Assembly (NCBI GenBank): GCA_964586225.1
Contig: CAZPHD010000011.1
Coordinates: 1-64,000, forward strand
Source of the DNA: JANJUB01 sp964586225
Lineage (GTDB): Bacteria; Armatimonadota; Fimbriimonadia; Fimbriimonadales; Fimbriimonadaceae
Reading direction: 5' to 3'
DNA length: 64,000 nucleotides
A program made the position numbers and the translations under genes. This document shows positions 1-9,288 of the stretch, piece by piece. Under the pieces are notes generated by a model. The model was not told the DNA's origin, did no database searches, and saw nothing but the letters and a program-made list of their open reading frames with translations. Every line of letters starts with the position of its first letter. Within the stretch, counting starts at the first letter, position 1.

Positions 1-1553
1 ACTAAGATGGACAGGCCATGTAACGTCTGAGGGGCCGTCGCCGGTTGCTCCTCGATCACTTGAGCCTCGAGCGGTAGGTCGACCCAAAACGTTGAGCCCT
101 CACCCTCACGGCTGCGCATGCCGATGCGGCCATTCATGAGTGTCGCAAGTTGGCGAACGATCGCCAGACCCAACCCGGTTCCGCCGTAGCGCCGAGTTGT
201 TGATCCATCCGCCTGGGTGAAACTCTCAAACACGGCAGCATGGCGGGACTCGGGAATGCCGATACCTGTGTCTTGGACACTCAGGCGCACCCACGTGGGA
301 TCTCCTTCCACCGCTTCAAGCTTCAGCGCGACTTCTCCAAACTCCGTGAACTTGATGGCGTTACTGACCAAGTTGGTGAGAATCTGCTTGATCCTGACAG
401 GGTCACCAAAGCGCCGCAGAACGATCGTGTCACCCAGATCCACAACGAGTTCCAGACCCTTCTCTTGAGCACGCGGGGCAAGGAGTTCGGCAGTTTCCTG
501 GATCACGCGGCCCAGGTCGACTTCCACGTTTTCGAGCGTCATCTTGCCAGCTTCAACCTTGGAGAAGTCAAGAATGTCGTTGATGATGTGCAGGAGCGTG
601 TCCGCGCTTTGGAGGACGGTTTCAGCAAAATCGCGTTGGTCATCGTCAAGGCGAGTCGATAGAAGCAGTTCAGCCATTCCGATGACACCATTGAGCGGAG
701 TTCGGATTTCGTGGCTCATATTGGCGAGGAACTCGCTCTTGAGTTGAGATGCTTCCATGGCGGCCTCGCGGGCTTCAATGAGCTCCTCAACCATTCGGCG
801 TCGATCGGTGACATCATAGATCGCCCCGTCGAGAACCAGGCAACCGTCATCGTCGGACCAAGCCACCTTGCCCCGCTCGGAGACCCAAAGCAAATCGCCG
901 GCGCGATTTCGAATTCGATACTCAACAACGTAGCTGCCACGTTCTTCGACGGCGTGCTCCGCGGCGTGGACGAGTTGCGGATAGTCGGCGGGTTCAACAA
1001 GGTCCTTGAACTTGATGTGGCCCAGCCGGAACTCTTCCGGCGAGTAGCCCAGAAGCGTTAGAACGCTGTCGCTCATGAAGTCAATCTTCCACTTCTCGTT
1101 GATGATCGCCCGGAAGACGGCCCCTGGAACGTTGGCGACGAGCGAACGGAGCTTTCGTTCTTGCGCTCGCAATTGCGCCTTGACGTCGGTTAGGTCGTCA
1201 ACAATGAAGCAGAAGCGGTTGGGAATCCCTTGAATGGGCGAGAGGGTTGCGCAGCGCCAACGACCACCTGTTGCCGTCTCACGGAAGTATTCGAATCGAA
1301 CGGGCTGACCGGTCTGAGCGCACTCTTGACTTCGAGTAACCCACTCCTCTCGGAGTTCGGCGGGTAGACCCATCTCTTGGCTCATCTTGCCAATGAACTC
1401 ATGGGGGGCCCTTTGGTGAATCCGGGCGCCAAACTCGTTCATCGCGAGGTAGGTGAAATCGTCTTCGTGCACCTCAATCACACCCATCGATAACGAAACG
1501 TTGTCGATGAGGTTGCCCAAACTGGACGCCGCTCCATCACTCGCACTTACCAC
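1..1553 (-). CDS. Hybrid-type sensor histidine kinase (C-terminal part outside window)
   Basis: The minus strand is open from about 1553 to the window edge. Reading it gives two PAS-like domains, then a HisKA region with the phosphoacceptor H-box SHEIRTPLNGVIG (about 680-720), then an HATPase domain with DTGIGIP and GGTGLGLAI (about 150-260). The last visible residues, LHGLSIL, look like the first strand of a receiver domain, so this is probably a hybrid kinase that continues beyond base 1. It would autophosphorylate on the His and pass phosphate to an internal or separate receiver. No transmembrane segment is seen in the visible part, so it may be cytoplasmic. The start is uncertain: GTG at 1553 is the first usable in-frame codon and has no clear ribosome-binding site. 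It is divergent from rplK. The signal it senses cannot be told. Confidence 0.9.
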   Translation of the reverse strand, partial: MVSASDGAASSLGNLIDNVSLSMGVIEVHEDDFTYLAMNEFGARIHQRAPHEFIGKMSQEMGLPAELREEWVTRSQECAQTGQPVRFEYFRETATGGRWRCATLSPIQGIPNRFCFIVDDLTDVKAQLRAQERKLRSLVANVPGAVFRAIINEKWKIDFMSDSVLTLLGYSPEEFRLGHIKFKDLVEPADYPQLVHAAEHAVEERGSYVVEYRIRNRAGDLLWVSERGKVAWSDDDGCLVLDGAIYDVTDRRRMVEELIEAREAAMEASQLKSEFLANMSHEIRTPLNGVIGMAELLLSTRLDDDQRDFAETVLQSADTLLHIINDILDFSKVEAGKMTLENVEVDLGRVIQETAELLAPRAQEKGLELVVDLGDTIVLRRFGDPVRIKQILTNLVSNAIKFTEFGEVALKLEAVEGDPTWVRLSVQDTGIGIPESRHAAVFESFTQADGSTTRRYGGTGLGLAIVRQLATLMNGRIGMRSREGEGSTFWVDLPLEAQVIEEQPATAPQTLHGLSIL

Positions 1554-1583
1554 CGCATTTACCCCAGTAGTCTTATCGGCAGG

Positions 1584-1612
1584 TTCGAGTGTGAGGCTCA
1601 GGGGGGTATAAT
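1584..1612 (+). promoter_or_regulatory. Putative promoter of rplK
   Basis: A perfect -10 hexamer TATAAT (1607-1612) sits 17 bp after a weak -35 TTCGAG (1584-1589). It would start transcription near 1619 and give rplK a leader of about 70 nt. The -35 is poor, so the call rests mainly on the -10 and on position. Confidence 0.5.
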
Positions 1613-1687
1613 TGGGGGAAGTTCGGGGTCGGGCTGACGCTTCCTACATTTGCCGCAGACCACCAACGCTACGAGGTTTGGAATACC

Positions 1688-2113
1688 ATGGCAAAACAGG
1701 TCACGAGCGTTATCAAGCTCAACATCCCCGCTGGCAAAGGCACGCCAGCTCCCCCGGTGGGACCCGCTTTGGGTCAGGCCGGCATCAACATGATGGAGTT
1801 TCTGAAGAAGTTCAATGAGCAGACGGCTCCTCAAATGGGCTTCATGTTGCCCGTCGAGATCAATGTCTACTCGGATCGCTCTTATTCGTTCATTGTCAAG
1901 CAACCGCTGACAACGGAACTCATCAAACGCGCGGCCGGGATCACGACTGGCGCCGCGAATCCGAAGACAGACAAGGCGGGTGTGTTGACTCGTGAGAAGC
2001 TTCGCGATGTTGCCAAGCTCAAGATGGCAGACTTGAACACGGACGATGAGGAGATGGCGATGCGCATCGTGGCGGGCGCCGCTCGTTCGATGGGCGTTCG
2101 TATCGAAGACTGA
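1688..2113 (+). CDS. rplK: 50S ribosomal protein L11
   Basis: 141 residues, the normal L11 length. The N-terminal domain carries the typical PAGKGTPAPPVGPALGQAG stretch and the C-terminal RNA-binding domain ends in the ARSMGV motif. L11 binds 23S rRNA at the GTPase-associated centre and is needed for translation-factor function and the stringent response. The ATG at 1688 follows a GAGG about 12 nt upstream. In most bacteria rplK lies in secE-nusG-rplK-rplA-rplJ-rplL. Here it stands alone between a divergent kinase and a rho-independent terminator, with no rplA after it. Whether another rplK exists elsewhere in the genome cannot be told. Confidence 0.97.
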   Translation: MAKQVTSVIKLNIPAGKGTPAPPVGPALGQAGINMMEFLKKFNEQTAPQMGFMLPVEINVYSDRSYSFIVKQPLTTELIKRAAGITTGAANPKTDKAGVLTREKLRDVAKLKMADLNTDDEEMAMRIVAGAARSMGVRIED

Positions 2114-2133
2114 GTTCTTCCTAATCTTCTCAG

Positions 2134-2171
2134 AGCCCTGTCGACCTCCCCGGTCGGCGGGGCTTGTTGTT
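2134..2171 (+). terminator. Rho-independent terminator after rplK
   Basis: A 13-bp stem (2134-2146 with 2152-2164, including G-T wobbles) around loop TCCCC is followed by TGTTGTTT. It lies 21 bp after the rplK stop and shows that rplK is transcribed as a single gene. Confidence 0.85.
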
Positions 2172-2279
2172 TGCGGGCACGTGCCGTTTACGTGGGGCAG
2201 GGTGCCTCGTGCCTTGCAACGCATTTGTGGCCACCACTTTGCGTCGGGCCAAACGAGGCTGTCGCGTTGTAGCTACTGA

Positions 2280-2312
2280 GCGCCGGGAAAAGCCACCCGG
2301 CGCCCTCGTGGG
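2280..2312. repeat. Single copy of a hairpin repeat (REP-like), in the rplK-rrs gap
   Basis: Stem GCGCCGGG / CCCGGCGC (2280-2287, 2296-2303) around loop AAAAGCCA, followed by CCTCGTGGG. The same loop and flank, with other stem sequences, recur at 23.6-23.8 kb and 24.9 kb. The rest of the 436-bp gap between rplK and rrs holds only two terminators and no supportable gene; open frames there and across the 16S gene on the plus strand are spurious. Confidence 0.7.
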
Positions 2313-2430
2313 ATTCACCGCTAGTTCAAACCACGAAGACGCTGGCTTCGACTCCGCATGTCAAGCGCCATGCAACAGCCTCAAACCCACCGACGACCGC
2401 CGGAGGTTGCAGCTACGAGGAGGATAAAGC

Positions 2431-2467
2431 ACAAAACGCCCCGATTTCCTTGTAAGAAATCGAGGCG
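2431..2467 (-). terminator. Rho-independent terminator after 16S rRNA
   Basis: On the minus strand a 12-bp stem (2467-2456 with 2448-2437, one G-T wobble) is followed by TTTTGTGCTTT. It lies about 80 bp beyond the 16S 3' end, so transcription of rrs probably stops before any 23S or spacer tRNA. Confidence 0.85.
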
Positions 2468-2549
2468 CCCTATGAAAGCTCTAGAGAAGTGGTCAATAAA
2501 CCGACCTGGATATGTCTGCGTTCCACTTGGGAAGCAGAGTGCTTATCCT

Positions 2550-4059
<1,510 letters not shown>

Positions 4060-4275
4060 AAGCTTTCCAATCTCCCGAAGGAGCTTGGTGTCTTTATTGG
4101 AGTTTCGTCAACACCCCACCGAAACAAGTTCGCAGGAGTGAAAACGCGGCCTATGCTGATGGCTTCAGCAATCTTGGCCTAAGACGGGGCTACTTGAGCC
4201 CCAGAACACTTACTGACCGTCTCCTCTATTGAGCTTTCAATGTGCGACTGCTCGACTCGTCGAACAGCAAGGGAG
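4060..4275 (-). other. Leader region of 16S rRNA
   Basis: About 210 nt between the rrs promoter and the mature 16S 5' end. It holds a small hairpin GGGGCT-ACTTG-AGCCCC (4186-4202). I could not find a clear boxA antitermination motif or the long processing stem that usually brackets 16S. No coding capacity. Confidence 0.6.
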
Positions 4276-4305
4276 ATTATAGGCGAGGTCTTTCCGGTTT
4301 GTCAA
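4276..4305 (-). promoter_or_regulatory. Consensus sigma-70 promoter of 16S rRNA
   Basis: On the minus strand TTGACA (4305-4300), an 18-bp spacer and TATAAT (4281-4276). Both hexamers match the consensus perfectly, as expected for an rRNA promoter. It would start about 210 nt upstream of mature 16S. Confidence 0.9.
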
Positions 4306-4410
4306 GGGCCTCAGGGCAATTTCCGCGAATTTCGCGCCATTTTCTGCTCCTGGACCGTCTGGAACAGGTTGGGACAGAATCAAATCGAGTTTTTGAACGG
4401 CAAGAAGAAT

Positions 4411-5592
4411 TTATGCCCCGAGCCGCTGGCGGAGCTGCCGAGCCCGCTCCCGGGCCTGGTCCGCAAGCGGGCTGATCCCATACCGGCGCACCATCTCATC
4501 ATACGCGTGCAGCGCCCGCTGAGGATTCGCGGTCGCCGTTTCGCAAAGCACCCCCACTCGATAGAGCGCCGACTCCGCAATGTCCGCCCGCACCCCCGGC
4601 GTAGCCACCGCATACTCCAGGAGGCGGATGGCCAGCAAGAACTCGCCCGCTCGCTCGCAACGAAGCCCAAGATCCAACAGTAGGCTCGGATCAATCTGGC
4701 CGGGCGCCGGAAACTGAGCTGCCACGGCAAAGCCCACCGACACCGGTTCGACATCTCGAACCATCGCGGGCAGGAGCGCCCGAAAGGCTCGATGGCACTC
4801 ATCGGGAACCCGACCGTCTCGTTGGCATCGATTCATCCAATGGAGGACGATGAGCGGCTCGGTCGGGTTGGCGCGATGCAGATCGGCGAGTTCCCACGCG
4901 CTCAACATGCCCAAGTCCTTCATCTCGGCCAGCGTCGCCTTGGCCTCGCTGGCCTCAGCGCTATCGCGACGCGTTCCGAGAATCAGCACTGCGAGAAATC
5001 CACCGAGGGCACCTCCGAGGTGCGCGAAGTTGGCCACGCCGGACTCCATGGCCATGCTCGCCATCAGAAGATCCATCCCCAAGTAATAGGCACCCACGCC
5101 CCACATCGGGGCCGTCCAGATGCCGCGCCAGAACCAGCCGAACCAATAGAAGATGTCCATGTGAGCGAAGGGGAACATCCAGAGCGAGGCACCCAACAAG
5201 CCCATGATTGCCCCGGAAGCGCCGATCGTCGGGATCTCCGGCGCGGCCGTGGCGACCAACACAAAGTGCAGCAAGCTTCCCACAAGGTCGGCCACGAGAT
5301 ACACAAGGAGGAACTTCGCCGTGCGCAACCTGCCTTCCACCGCGAAGCCGAAGAGATAGAGAAACCACATGTTGCCGAGCAGATGGAAGATGTCGCCGTG
5401 CAGGAAGCTGCAGGTGATCCAGTTGATCGGCCCCGCGTTGTTTCCGGACAGCCCAAAGTCGTCAGCGATTTGCTGATGGATCTCGAAGCCGTTGGACGTG
5501 AGAAAGAAGATGATGGTGTTGAGGACGATCAACACACAGGTCGCCCAAGGGAACGTCTCGGGTGGGTTCTTCGCGCGAATGGGCAGGAGCAC
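4411..5592 (-). CDS. Rhomboid family intramembrane serine protease with C-terminal helical-repeat tail
   Basis: 393 residues. Residues 1-210 form a six-helix rhomboid core with the catalytic serine in GASGAIMG and the catalytic histidine in FAHLGGALGG; the HGDIFHLLGNMWFL segment after the first helix is also typical. Such enzymes cut membrane proteins within the bilayer. The last ~180 residues are soluble and helical, resembling tetratricopeptide repeats (for example ALHAYDEMVRRYG), and may bind partners in the cytoplasm. Start GTG 5592 is favoured because a TATATA hexamer lies exactly 6 nt before it and no ribosome-binding site is visible, suggesting a leaderless message. Substrate unknown. 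Confidence 0.93.
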   Translation of the reverse strand: MLLPIRAKNPPETFPWATCVLIVLNTIIFFLTSNGFEIHQQIADDFGLSGNNAGPINWITCSFLHGDIFHLLGNMWFLYLFGFAVEGRLRTAKFLLVYLVADLVGSLLHFVLVATAAPEIPTIGASGAIMGLLGASLWMFPFAHMDIFYWFGWFWRGIWTAPMWGVGAYYLGMDLLMASMAMESGVANFAHLGGALGGFLAVLILGTRRDSAEASEAKATLAEMKDLGMLSAWELADLHRANPTEPLIVLHWMNRCQRDGRVPDECHRAFRALLPAMVRDVEPVSVGFAVAAQFPAPGQIDPSLLLDLGLRCERAGEFLLAIRLLEYAVATPGVRADIAESALYRVGVLCETATANPQRALHAYDEMVRRYGISPLADQARERARQLRQRLGA

Positions 5593-5652
5593 AGCTTATA
5601 TATAGAGGTGAAGGGGCCTGTATTCCTGCATCGCCGGTAGAATTGGGACTGC

Positions 5653-5728
5653 GGCCTCGTAGCTCAGTGGATAGAGCGCCTCCGTCCTAAGGAGGGCGCC
5701 GGGGGTTCGATTCCCTCCGAGGCCGCCA
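5653..5728 (+). tRNA. tRNA-Arg (anticodon CCU)
   Basis: 76 nt including an encoded CCA. The acceptor stem GGCCTCG pairs with CGAGGCC, the D-stem is GCTC/GAGC, the anticodon stem CCTCC/GGAGG holds loop GTCCTAA with anticodon CCT (5686-5688), and the T-loop is TTCGATT. It reads the AGG arginine codon. The discriminator base is G. Confidence 0.96.
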
Positions 5729-5751
5729 GAGATCTGACTCTCTTGAGCATC

Positions 5752-6114
5752 ATGAAAGCCACCCCTGAACACCACGCGCGCATCGCCAAGATGATCTTCC
5801 GGACGGTCTATCCGCACTATGTCACCAAGGTGGAATCCAAGGGCCGCACCGTCGCCGAACTTCACGAGGTGATCCAGTGGCTCACCGGCTACGACGACGA
5901 CGCATTGAAGGGCATCCTTGCCAGCGATATGACGTTCGAGGAGTTCTTTGCGGGGGCTACGCTGCATCCGAACGCCCACCTCATCACAGGCGTCATCTGC
6001 GGCTATCGGATCGAGGACATCGAAAACCCGCTCACGCAGAAGGCGCGCTACCTGGACAAGCTGGTCGACGAGCTTGCCAAGGGTCGCAAGATGGAGAAGA
6101 TTCTCCGGCAATAA
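5752..6114 (+). CDS. DUF2200 family protein
   Basis: 120 residues, the usual length for DUF2200. The conserved blocks are visible in order: VYPHYVTKVESKGRT, IQWLTGYDDDAL, FFAGATLHPNAHLITGVICG and YLDKLVDELAKGRKMEKIL. Family members are small cytoplasmic proteins of unknown role, sometimes located near transcription regulators. ATG 5752 is chosen; a TTG at 5743 is in the same frame. It lies just after tRNA-Arg and converges on the DUF3303 gene with a 2-bp gap. Confidence 0.85.
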   Translation: MKATPEHHARIAKMIFRTVYPHYVTKVESKGRTVAELHEVIQWLTGYDDDALKGILASDMTFEEFFAGATLHPNAHLITGVICGYRIEDIENPLTQKARYLDKLVDELAKGRKMEKILRQ

Positions 6115-6116
6115 GA

Positions 6117-6386
6117 TCAGCGACGGGCGAGACGGTCTTGTGCTTCGGCCGACGTGATTACGCTGAACACTTCGAATTCAACGAGGTCTTCCCAGTTCGC
6201 CATCCACTCTTCCAGCAAATCCCTCGAAGCACACTCCATCACCTGAAAGCAGAGGCGTAGCGAGTCGTCCACCCAGCTCGCCACGTAGGTGACACCTTCG
6301 GGCGCGAGACGACCTTGCTCGCGAAGCCGCCGGTAGACCGGATCGGCGTCACCGTTTCGAAACCGCTCGATGACCATGAATGTCAT
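6117..6386 (-). CDS. DUF3303 family protein
   Basis: 89 residues. The start MTFMVIERFRNGD and the centre GVTYVASWVDDSLRLCFQVMEC match the DUF3303 dimeric ferredoxin-like fold, which is related to the ABM/EthD group. No catalytic residues are known and the function is not known. It lies 4 bp downstream of the DUF1801 gene and is probably co-transcribed with it and with the VOC gene further upstream. Confidence 0.8.
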   Translation of the reverse strand: MTFMVIERFRNGDADPVYRRLREQGRLAPEGVTYVASWVDDSLRLCFQVMECASRDLLEEWMANWEDLVEFEVFSVITSAEAQDRLARR

Positions 6387-6390
6387 GGGT

Positions 6391-6840
6391 TCATTGTGGC
6401 CGCGGGCGGCGCTTGGGGCCTTCCATCACGCGGATGATCGTGCGGGGCTCGGGGGGTTCGTCCCCACGCACAGCTCGCTCAACCGCTTGAAGAATCAGCC
6501 CCACAACGTCATCGTCCAGGTCCTCGACTCGATCCAGACGAACATGCCGGATTCGGGTGCCTGTTCCCTTCAGTCGCCCGCTCGGATCATCGAGAGAAGC
6601 CCCCTGGGCGAAACCGATGTTCACATACTTCGTGTAGACCGGCAGGTGGATGAAGTGGTCGGCGTTTCGCTCGGTAAAGCCATAGGCCACACCGACGGCG
6701 TTGGTCGCATCCCACACGGTTTCGATGCAGGGAGGCAGAAGCTCCACCAGCCGACGGCGCAGCGCCCGGGCAAGCTCCTGAGTGGACTCAGGATACGGCG
6801 CAAGAAACTCGACCAACTCGGGCGGCTCGGGCAGGATCAT
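6391..6840 (-). CDS. DUF1801 domain protein
   Basis: 149 residues with the DUF1801 pattern: N-terminal helix, ETVWDATNAVGVAYGF, then HFIHLPVYTKYVNIGFAQGA and a C-terminal helix. The YdhG/YjhX-like fold resembles that of iron chaperones and nucleic-acid-binding proteins, but the role is unknown. A TACTAT hexamer lies 7 nt before the ATG and there is no ribosome-binding site, so a leaderless message is possible even though the VOC gene lies only 4 bp upstream on the same strand. Confidence 0.8.
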   Translation of the reverse strand: MILPEPPELVEFLAPYPESTQELARALRRRLVELLPPCIETVWDATNAVGVAYGFTERNADHFIHLPVYTKYVNIGFAQGASLDDPSGRLKGTGTRIRHVRLDRVEDLDDDVVGLILQAVERAVRGDEPPEPRTIIRVMEGPKRRPRPQ

Positions 6841-6844
6841 ACTT

Positions 6845-7201
6845 TCAATAGTAGCGGCAGATGCTGAACGTGTTACCTTCGCAGTCTCTCACGCGAGCGA
6901 TGTCGCACACGTTCGGGATCGTCACTTTGGCCAGCGTCACTTCTCCACCATTTGCAACGATCAGATTGACAACACGGTCGACATCGTCAACGGAGATGGA
7001 GCACTCAAAGTTGCCAATGAGGGTAGGGAACGGGTCGTCTTGCCGCTTTTGAATGGACGCATGTAAGTCACCGACCTTGGACATGTAGAACCCAGGCGGC
7101 CCCCAGGCATCGAACTTCCATCCAAAGACGGCCTCGTAAAAGGCAAGGGCCCGATCGCAGTCTTCGACATTGATCGCGAAGTGGGAGAGCGTGTTATCCA
7201 T
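6845..7201 (-). CDS. VOC family (glyoxalase-like) protein
   Basis: 118 residues. It shows the paired beta-alpha-beta-beta-beta halves of the vicinal-oxygen-chelate fold: HFAINVEDCDRALAFYEAVFGWKFD near the start and ECSISVDDVDRVVNLIVANGG followed by VRDCEGNTFSI at the end. Such proteins are metal-dependent lyases, dioxygenases or antibiotic-binding proteins; the exact activity is not clear. ATG 7201 is chosen because CATAAT lies exactly 6 nt upstream and the downstream part alone is homologous; a longer open frame upstream has no family similarity. Divergent from the AraC-type regulator 54 bp away, which may control it. Confidence 0.88.
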   Translation of the reverse strand: MDNTLSHFAINVEDCDRALAFYEAVFGWKFDAWGPPGFYMSKVGDLHASIQKRQDDPFPTLIGNFECSISVDDVDRVVNLIVANGGEVTLAKVTIPNVCDIARVRDCEGNTFSICRYY

Positions 7202-7255
7202 GGGCGGATTATGGAGGCTCCACGGATTGTCGTGATAGGATAAGATTGACAATAA

Positions 7256-7993
7256 ATGTCGATTTCTCGACAACCAGCCGACTCCGATGTGATGGTTCGA
7301 TTTTGGTCGTTGGACCACTATCGCGCCGAGCCCATGCGGTGGGCCGACACGGATTGGACTAAGTTCGTGTTCGCGGCCGAGGGAACTCTTCTCCTGGAAA
7401 CCAACCAACAGCATCACGTTCTTCCGCCGAACCGAGCGCTGCTGCTCGCCGCCAAGCAACCCCACACAGCGCGTACGGCAGGTCGGGCGTGCATCCGGAC
7501 GTTGTACTTTCACCCGTGCTTGGCCCTTCCTCCTGAAACACGCGTCATCGATGTCCAGCCGCTGTTTCGGGAGCTCGTTTCCGAAGCGTGCCGCATCGGA
7601 CCACTCCGTCGAGGTCATACGCTTCACGAAGCGTGTATCACGCTTCTGTTGGCGGAAGTTCAGTGTGCGCCCATGATGGCCACGAGCATTCGCATGCCAA
7701 CCTCGTTGTGGGCAAGGGACTGGGCGCAGGCATTTCTGCTCGACCCATCGAGCTCACCAGCCGCGCCATGCTCAAAGCGCACACTTGAGAGGACGATTCA
7801 CCGGGAGACTCACCTCACGCTCGGACAGTGGTGCCAACAGGCCCGAGCCATCGTTGGACTTCGTGCCCTTTCGGAAGGTGCGACGGTCATGGAGGCCGCG
7901 ATGACTGCGGGTTACGAGACAACCAGTGGGTTCATCCAAGCCTTCCGCCGGCAGTTTGGGGTGACGCCGGGACGCATCTTGGATCGGCACTAG
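7256..7993 (+). CDS. AraC family transcriptional regulator
   Basis: 245 residues. Residues 1-130 look like a cupin-type sensing domain (EGTLLLETNQQHHVLPPNRALLL). Residues 150-245 form the double helix-turn-helix with TLGQWCQQARAIVGLRALSEG, VMEAAMTAGYETTSGFIQAFRRQFGVTPG, which is the AraC signature. Activators of this type bind a small molecule with the cupin domain. The divergent VOC gene is the natural target to test. The ATG at 7256 has no strong ribosome-binding site. Confidence 0.9.
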   Translation: MSISRQPADSDVMVRFWSLDHYRAEPMRWADTDWTKFVFAAEGTLLLETNQQHHVLPPNRALLLAAKQPHTARTAGRACIRTLYFHPCLALPPETRVIDVQPLFRELVSEACRIGPLRRGHTLHEACITLLLAEVQCAPMMATSIRMPTSLWARDWAQAFLLDPSSSPAAPCSKRTLERTIHRETHLTLGQWCQQARAIVGLRALSEGATVMEAAMTAGYETTSGFIQAFRRQFGVTPGRILDRH

Positions 7994-8019
7994 ATTGATA
8001 GAGGACTGGCGATCAGGAA

Positions 8020-8047
8020 GGGCGTCGGGACGAACCCACCGACGCCC
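8020..8047. terminator. Possible bidirectional terminator hairpin
   Basis: A perfect 9-bp stem GGGCGTCGG / CCGACGCCC (8020-8028, 8039-8047) between two convergent genes. Neither side has a strong T-run, so termination activity is uncertain. Confidence 0.45.
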
Positions 8048-8071
8048 TCATTGATCGGAACATGATTTCCT

Positions 8072-8431
8072 CTAGAACACCTTGCTGCCAAGCTTGGCGT
8101 CTTTGTTCAACGGCACCACCGGCGTCGCTTCCCCACTTTCCGCCTTTGGAAACTGCACCCCCAGGCACAGGAACTCGGAGGTCACCCCACCGATCTCACG
8201 TGGTTCAAAGTTCAACACGCCGAGGATCGACTGTCCGACCAATTCATCGGCCGAGTGGCAGGTGAAGCGCCCTACTGTCGTTCGACGCCCGTACTTGCCG
8301 AAATCAGCCACGATCTGATAGGCCGGCTTGGGCGCGCCCGGGCACGCTTCCACCGAAACCACGCGGCCCAGGCGGATGTCCAAGAGACCAAGACTGTCTT
8401 CAAACGAGACCAGAGGCTTCAAGTCGCTCAT
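8072..8431 (-). CDS. CsaA-like tRNA-binding (EMAP/OB-fold) protein
   Basis: 119 residues forming a single OB-fold of the tRNA_bind family. Typical pieces are LDIRLGRVVSVEACPGAPKPAYQIVADFG near the N-terminus and LVGQSILGVLNFEPREIGG followed by FLCLGVQF. Relatives (CsaA, the C-terminal domain of MetRS) bind tRNA, and CsaA also has chaperone-like activity in export. Length matches stand-alone CsaA proteins. Monocistronic between convergent araC and divergent arsR. Confidence 0.85.
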   Translation of the reverse strand: MSDLKPLVSFEDSLGLLDIRLGRVVSVEACPGAPKPAYQIVADFGKYGRRTTVGRFTCHSADELVGQSILGVLNFEPREIGGVTSEFLCLGVQFPKAESGEATPVVPLNKDAKLGSKVF

Positions 8432-8470
8432 GGCCGAGCATCTTACCGACCCCGTCTACATACGCGAAGC

Positions 8471-8496
8471 ATTATATAACGAATATGTTATATAAT
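8471..8496. promoter_or_regulatory. ArsR operator overlapping the -10 element
   Basis: A perfect inverted repeat ATTATATAAC-(6 nt)-GTTATATAAT. The right arm contains TATAAT (8491-8496), 6 nt before the GTG start of the ArsR-type gene. A bound dimer would cover the -10 element, which fits autorepression. Confidence 0.75.
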
Positions 8497-8502
8497 CTCT
8501 CC

Positions 8503-8847
8503 GTGCAGAGCAAGAACCTCGATGCGACGTTTGCCGCGCTGGCCGATCCGACTCGGAGGGCGATTCTCGCCCGCTTGTGTCAGGGTGAGGTTGGCGTCAT
8601 GGAGCTCGCCGCGCCCTTTGCGCTGAGCCAGCCCGCTATCTCCCGGCACCTCAAAGTGCTGGAGCACGCGGGGCTGATCACGCGACGGGTGGACAAGACG
8701 CGGCGACCCTGCCGAATCGTGCCCGAAGCCGTGAGTGAACTCACGACGTGGCTGGACCAGCTACGGCTTTCGATGGAAGCCAACTACGCGCGCCTCGATC
8801 AACTGCTTGCCAAGGAGCATCATGGAACCTCTTCAACTTCGCCTTGA
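8503..8847 (+). CDS. ArsR/SmtB family transcriptional repressor
   Basis: 114 residues: a winged helix with ALADPTRRAILARL, the recognition helix LSQPAISRHLKVLEHAGLI and a short wing. It lacks the CxC metal motif of classical ArsR, and belongs to the sub-group paired with AHSA1/SRPBCC proteins, as here. GTG 8503 is chosen over ATG 8485 because the latter lies inside the operator palindrome and upstream of the likely transcription start. The 3' end overlaps the SRPBCC gene by 26 nt, so the two are translated together. Confidence 0.92.
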   Translation: MQSKNLDATFAALADPTRRAILARLCQGEVGVMELAAPFALSQPAISRHLKVLEHAGLITRRVDKTRRPCRIVPEAVSELTTWLDQLRLSMEANYARLDQLLAKEHHGTSSTSP

Positions 8848-9286
8848 AGGCGACACCCAAGTCGTCATTACTCGTCGCTTCGCCGCGCCGCCCGAGGCCG
8901 TCTTCCGCGCCCACATCGACGCCGATCTCATGAAGCAATGGATGACCGGCCCCGAGGGCTGGAGCATGCCCGAATGCGAAAGCGATGCCCGGCCCGGCGG
9001 CAAGATCCGTTGCGTCTGGGCTCATCCCGAGCAGGACGGTTTCTTCCTGACCGGCGAGTATGTGGCCGTCGAGCCCCATCACCGGCTGGAGCATATCGAG
9101 CGCATGCACTTCCCCGACCCGACACCCGACAACCACATCGTCACCACCTTCGCCGCCGACGGTGAAGGCACGATGATGACGATGGTGATGACGCTGCCTT
9201 CGAAGGAAGTTCGCGAAGCGATGCTTGCCACCGGCATGGACGCCGGAATGGAGGCGAGCTACCAACGCCTCGAAACCACGATCTAA
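8822..9286 (+). CDS. SRPBCC (AHSA1-type) protein, partner of the ArsR gene
   Basis: 154 residues with the START/Bet v1-like fold: VVITRRFAAPPEAVFRAHIDADLMKQWM at the start, CVWAHPEQDGFFLTGEYVAVEPHHRL in the middle and a C-terminal helix MEASYQRLETTI. Family members bind hydrophobic ligands; ArsR-AHSA1 pairs are common but their ligand is unknown. The longer open frame beginning at 8735 belongs to the out-of-frame reading of arsR and is not used. It converges on the next gene with a 2-bp gap. Confidence 0.88.
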   Translation: MEPLQLRLEGDTQVVITRRFAAPPEAVFRAHIDADLMKQWMTGPEGWSMPECESDARPGGKIRCVWAHPEQDGFFLTGEYVAVEPHHRLEHIERMHFPDPTPDNHIVTTFAADGEGTMMTMVMTLPSKEVREAMLATGMDAGMEASYQRLETTI

Positions 9287-9288
9287 GC

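Noticed and set aside
4792..5640. Plus-strand frame of 282 codons
   Set aside because: Shadow of the rhomboid gene; no recognisable features, while the minus frame carries catalytic Ser and His motifs.
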